A DNA stretch of 16,904 bases. Origin: CAZGXM01 sp964529795 (lineage in GTDB: Bacteria; Bacillota; JADQBR01). The stretch lies in contig CAZGXM010000059.1 in the NCBI GenBank assembly GCA_964529795.1, positions 1-16,904 of the forward strand, given 5' to 3'. Position 1 is the stretch's first letter. Each line of letters starts with the position of its first letter. The position numbers and the translations under genes were made by a program. The notes beneath the pieces are model-generated. The model was not told the DNA's origin, did no database searches, and worked only from the letters and a program-made list of their open reading frames with translations. Below, one piece after another: positions 15,017 to 16,904 of this stretch.

Positions 15017-15094
15017 ATGAATGCCGGAGCGGTCGAAAAGGACAATGGACAGGTGCAAATGGCGGTGCGGAAAGGGGAAGACTTGTGGGGGTAA
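15017..15094 (+). CDS. Possible 25-residue ORF upstream of the zinc-ribbon gene
   Basis: ATG at 15017 is preceded by a strong AAGGGAGG 7 nt upstream and gives a 25-residue hydrophilic peptide (starting MNAGAVEKDN) ending TAA at 15092. Its end overlaps the GTG start of the next gene by 10 nt, the arrangement of a translationally coupled leader. I recognise no family, so it may be a true small protein or just a leader. Confidence 0.4.
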   Translation: MNAGAVEKDNGQVQMAVRKGEDLWG

Positions 15095-15303
15095 GTACTA
15101 ATCGATATGTCAACAGTGCAGTAATATACGCGGAGATTACTTGTCCAAACTGCAAAAAAATACTTACGGTGGAAATTAACAGGGACCTGGAGGAAACGCA
15201 CGCTTTTGACTGTGAATGTGGAAACAGGTTTACCGTCAAGGCGGCAATATTGATAAAAGAGAGTGGACAGGATGACAATATGTCAGGAGTATTCCTGAAA
15301 TAG
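15085..15303 (+). CDS. Small zinc-ribbon protein
   Basis: A 72-residue soluble protein with a C-P-N-C knuckle (about residues 20-23) and a C-E-C-G knuckle about 22 residues later, the pattern of a zinc ribbon. Sequence between the knuckles (KKILTVEINRD) fits beta strands. The GTG at 15085 has AAAGGGGAAG 5 nt upstream and overlaps the preceding 25-codon ORF. Such ribbons bind nucleic acid or proteins, but no specific function can be given. It lies downstream of the small XRE repressor and its operator, and upstream of a strong hairpin, so it looks like the last gene of that unit. Confidence 0.6.
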   Translation: MGVSTNRYVNSAVIYAEITCPNCKKILTVEINRDLEETHAFDCECGNRFTVKAAILIKESGQDDNMSGVFLK

Positions 15304-15321
15304 AGGGCAAGTTTTTCTTGA

Positions 15322-15377
15322 TTGCAAAAGCGCAAGGCTTACGAGGTCCTGTCCTGCAAGCCTTGCGCTTATTGCAA
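15322..15377. terminator. Long hairpin between convergent zinc-ribbon and LysR genes
   Basis: AAGCGCAAGGCTT (15328-15340) and AAGCCTTGCGCTT (15358-15370) are perfect complements; TTGCAA flanks (15322-15327, 15372-15377) extend the stem to 19 bp with one bulged A. The loop is 17 nt. The T-run after it is modest (ATTTTGG). It lies where two transcripts converge, so a bidirectional terminator is the simplest reading; a small palindromic mobile repeat is the alternative. Confidence 0.6.
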
Positions 15378-15473
15378 GGGATTTTGGTTATATTCAGACG
15401 ACACCTACATTTGAACCGGAGATTAAAAGGGAAGTGTATTAATTTGGCCTTGCCGGCTTTGCCGGACTGCCAA

Positions 15474-16361
15474 TTATCTGTTCCTTGCTTTCAGATAGTC
15501 AATAAACCGGCTGCATACCGGTGAAAGCACCCGCTTTTTCTGGTAAGTGGCATAAAAAGTGCGGGTGAGGTCCAGGTCAGTAAGCTTGATTAATTTCAAA
15601 TCCTGGTCCCGTGCAACGCAAATCCGCGAAATAACGGAAATACCGATGCCCTGCTTGACACATTCAATCACCCCGTCCAGGCTGTCCATTTCTATGGCCA
15701 CATTCAAGGACTCCACCCTTTTGCCAATTTTTTTTAAAGCTTTTACGAAGGTTTCGCGGGTAGCGGAGCCTTTCCTTCTCAGGATAAATTTGCAACCTTC
15801 AATTGCCCGGAAAGGTTCTGATTTATCCAGCCTTGCGGTTTCCGCGTTGTTTGGCGCGATAACAACCAGCTCGTCTTCATGAATGGGAATATACTCTAGC
15901 TGGTTATTTTCATACACAGAGCCTACGAAACCGATATCCGCCCGGTAGTTAAGGATGTCTGACACGGCCTGGAAGGAGTCGGAAATACTGATTTCAAAAT
16001 GGATTTTTGCGGACCGGGGGGTGAAGGATTTGATGAGTGAGGGCAATATGTATGAGCCCGGAGTGGAACTGGCAGATATTTTTATATTTCCCTCCAGTTT
16101 GTCCTTAAACCCCATGACACTTTCCATGCCTGCCTGCTTAAGCTGCAGTATTTCCTCTGCATACGGGTAAAAGTTTTTTCCGGCATCAGTGAGCACTGCC
16201 TGGCGGCTGCGCCGTTCAAATAATATTACCCCCAACTCTTTTTCCAGCGAATCTATGTGGGAACTGACAGTAGGTTGAGTTAAATGCAGCGCCTTTGCTG
16301 CTTTGGAAAAGTTTCCTTCTTCAACCACACTGATAAACACTTCGAGATAACGAAAGTCCAC
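15474..16361 (-). CDS. LysR-type regulator, resembling selenium-metabolism-associated LysR proteins
   Basis: A 295-residue LysR protein. Residues 1-65 form the winged helix-turn-helix (FRYLEVFISVVEEGNFSKAA, then LHLTQPTVSSHIDSLEKELG, then LFERRSR); the rest is a periplasmic-binding-like effector domain beginning GNIKISASSTPGSYILP. The S-S-T-P-G-x-Y-I-L-P motif and the N-terminal pattern resemble the Firmicute subgroup annotated as selenium metabolism-associated; that fits selA, selB and selC nearby but is an inference. A GTG at 16361 is chosen (GGAGGG 7 nt upstream); an in-frame TTG at 16376 would overlap the Shine-Dalgarno. It is divergent from the reductase relic, and two LysR boxes lie between them. 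Confidence 0.9.
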   Translation of the reverse strand: MDFRYLEVFISVVEEGNFSKAAKALHLTQPTVSSHIDSLEKELGVILFERRSRQAVLTDAGKNFYPYAEEILQLKQAGMESVMGFKDKLEGNIKISASSTPGSYILPSLIKSFTPRSAKIHFEISISDSFQAVSDILNYRADIGFVGSVYENNQLEYIPIHEDELVVIAPNNAETARLDKSEPFRAIEGCKFILRRKGSATRETFVKALKKIGKRVESLNVAIEMDSLDGVIECVKQGIGISVISRICVARDQDLKLIKLTDLDLTRTFYATYQKKRVLSPVCSRFIDYLKARNR

Positions 16362-16393
16362 CCGGCATCCCTCCAAAAAGTAATTTCACTCCA

Positions 16394-16422
16394 AGTATTT
16401 CAGGTTTTGCCCAGTTAGTCAA
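16394..16422 (-). promoter_or_regulatory. Candidate promoter of the lysR gene
   Basis: On the minus strand TTGACT (16422-16417) and AATACT (16399-16394) are separated by 17 nt, about 33 nt before the lysR GTG. The -35 is good, the -10 moderate. Confidence 0.5.
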
Positions 16423-16447
16423 CAGGCAGACATGAAATAGCTTTTGT

Positions 16448-16498
16448 CTATAGCAACTATTCATAGGTATAAACAAAATGTATTTGCAATATCCATAG
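16448..16498 (+). promoter_or_regulatory. Paired LysR-type operator boxes (T-N11-A)
   Basis: CTAT-N11-ATAG (16448-16466) is a textbook LysR box and a perfect 4-bp dyad. GTAT-N11-ATAG (16480-16498) repeats it 32 bp downstream, about three helical turns, and both share CATAGGTA at their right ends. The second box abuts the promoter of the divergent relic, as an activation site should. Confidence 0.7.
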
Positions 16499-16504
16499 GT
16501 AATA

Positions 16505-16540
16505 TATAATAGTATCTATATAGCGTATTTTAAGAGGAGG
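16505..16540 (+). promoter_or_regulatory. -10 box and Shine-Dalgarno in front of the reductase relic
   Basis: TATAAT (16505-16510) lies just after the second LysR box; only a poor -35 is found at the right distance, as expected for an activator-dependent promoter. AGGAGG (16535-16540) stands 7 nt before an ATG at 16548, an ideal start signal for a gene that is no longer intact. Confidence 0.65.
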
Positions 16541-16547
16541 AGAAACT

Positions 16548-16900
16548 ATGGGAGACTCTCGGACTTAGGTATTACGAAAATCCTGTCAAGACTACCGGGG
16601 AAAACCTGGACGAGTAAATCGCTGCCTTGGCGGAAAGGCATATGCAAATCAACTGCTCCTGCTTTACTCCAAATACCAGCCGGGTGGAAGATGTCCTGCG
16701 CCTGGCGTGGGAATACCATGTGGACAGGGCTGTCTACTGTAACCTGCAGTTCTGCCATGGGTTACGGGCGGCATGCCGCCCTTAATCCTTTAGCCGATGA
16801 TATTGTCACGGAGATAAAGGTCCATGCCCTGGGAGCCCGGTACTTTTTCCCCCGGCACCCGCAAATTGTCGGTGCACTGGGTGCGGCGTTGAGCGGCTGA
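16548..16900 (+). pseudogene. Collapsed relic of a 2-hydroxyacyl-CoA dehydratase-like (double-cubane-type) reductase plus its ATPase activator
   Basis: The ATG at 16548 opens a frame that stops after six codons. A second frame (16558-16785) reads LGLRYYENPVKTTGENLDE, a TAA stop at 16615, IAALAERHMQ, then INCSCFTPNTSRVEDVL and YCNLQFCHG. This is the C-x-C-F-T-P-N and N-L-Q-F-C-H core of 2-hydroxyacyl-CoA dehydratase-like iron-sulfur reductases, probably the double-cubane subgroup. At 16751 a third frame takes over: S-A-M-G-Y-G-R, then ADDIVTEIKVHALGARYFFP, joined directly to PQIVGALGAAL and a stop. These are the N- and C-terminal signatures of the BadF/HgdC-type activator ATPase with its middle (D-I-G-G-Q-D and nucleotide-binding core) deleted. 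So two genes are compressed into about 350 nt by a 5' deletion, a fusion deletion and an internal deletion. Not functional. Confidence 0.8.
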
Positions 16901-16904
16901 TATA

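Noticed and set aside
16558..16785. Possibility that the in-frame stops in the reductase relic are recoded codons (including selenocysteine)
   Set aside because: The stops are TAA, not TGA, and the frame also suffers a frameshift and large deletions; decay is the simpler explanation.
1..16904. CRISPR array, insertion sequence or phage integrase
   Set aside because: No regularly spaced direct repeats, transposase or integrase coding sequence was found on either strand.

Overview
The window looks like chromosomal DNA from an anaerobic, endospore-forming, selenocysteine-using Firmicute, most like the Desulfotomaculum/Pelotomaculum group. This placement is inferred from gene content: the spore protein YyaC, a GerMN lipoprotein, the bacterial selenocysteine machinery (selA, selB, tRNA-Sec), strong AGGAGG-type ribosome binding sites and many GTG starts. 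No rRNA gene or species marker is present.

Layout. 1-1270 (+): the 3' end of a BmrU/YegS-type lipid kinase, a YkuS-like small protein and an HD-domain protein, closely spaced. 1303-1340: a strong hairpin between convergent genes. 1355-1978 (-): yyaC, with a sporulation-like promoter. 2120-3175 (+): a YkvI-type membrane transporter. 3388-4356 (+): a lipoprotein with two GerMN domains. 4399-7694 (+): selA and selB, nearly overlapping. 7695-8454: a gene-poor stretch holding the relic of a sigma-54 activator and then a near-consensus sigma-A promoter with a long leader. 8455-13094 (+): a complete high-affinity branched-chain amino acid ABC transporter, livK-livH-livM-livG-livF, with a G/C-rich hairpin after livK and a terminator after livF. 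13357-13453 (+): tRNA-Sec (selC), with its own promoter and terminator. 13699-15303: accessory material, comprising a truncated DoxX gene, two divergent XRE repressors around a set of 17-bp operators, and two tiny downstream ORFs, one a zinc ribbon. 15474-16361 (-): a LysR regulator resembling those linked to selenium metabolism. 16548-16900 (+): a collapsed relic of a two-gene anaerobic reductase/ATPase-activator locus that still has its promoter, paired LysR boxes and Shine-Dalgarno.

How the parts work together. SelA converts Ser-tRNA-Sec to Sec-tRNA-Sec and SelB delivers it to UGA codons; their tRNA lies about 5.7 kb downstream, beyond the liv operon. selD is not in the window. LivK captures leucine/isoleucine/valine-type substrates outside the cell, LivHM form the membrane channel and LivGF power import. 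YyaC and possibly the GerMN protein belong to the spore programme.

The most unusual items are: (a) the reductase/activase relic, made by at least two internal deletions but sitting behind intact LysR-type control sequences; (b) the divergent XRE switch, where one operator exactly fills the -35/-10 spacer and another lies in front of the next transcription unit; and (c) the sigma-54 activator relic between selB and liv. I did not find a clearly new multi-gene system. The XRE/operator/zinc-ribbon module at 14181-15303 is the best candidate for something undescribed.
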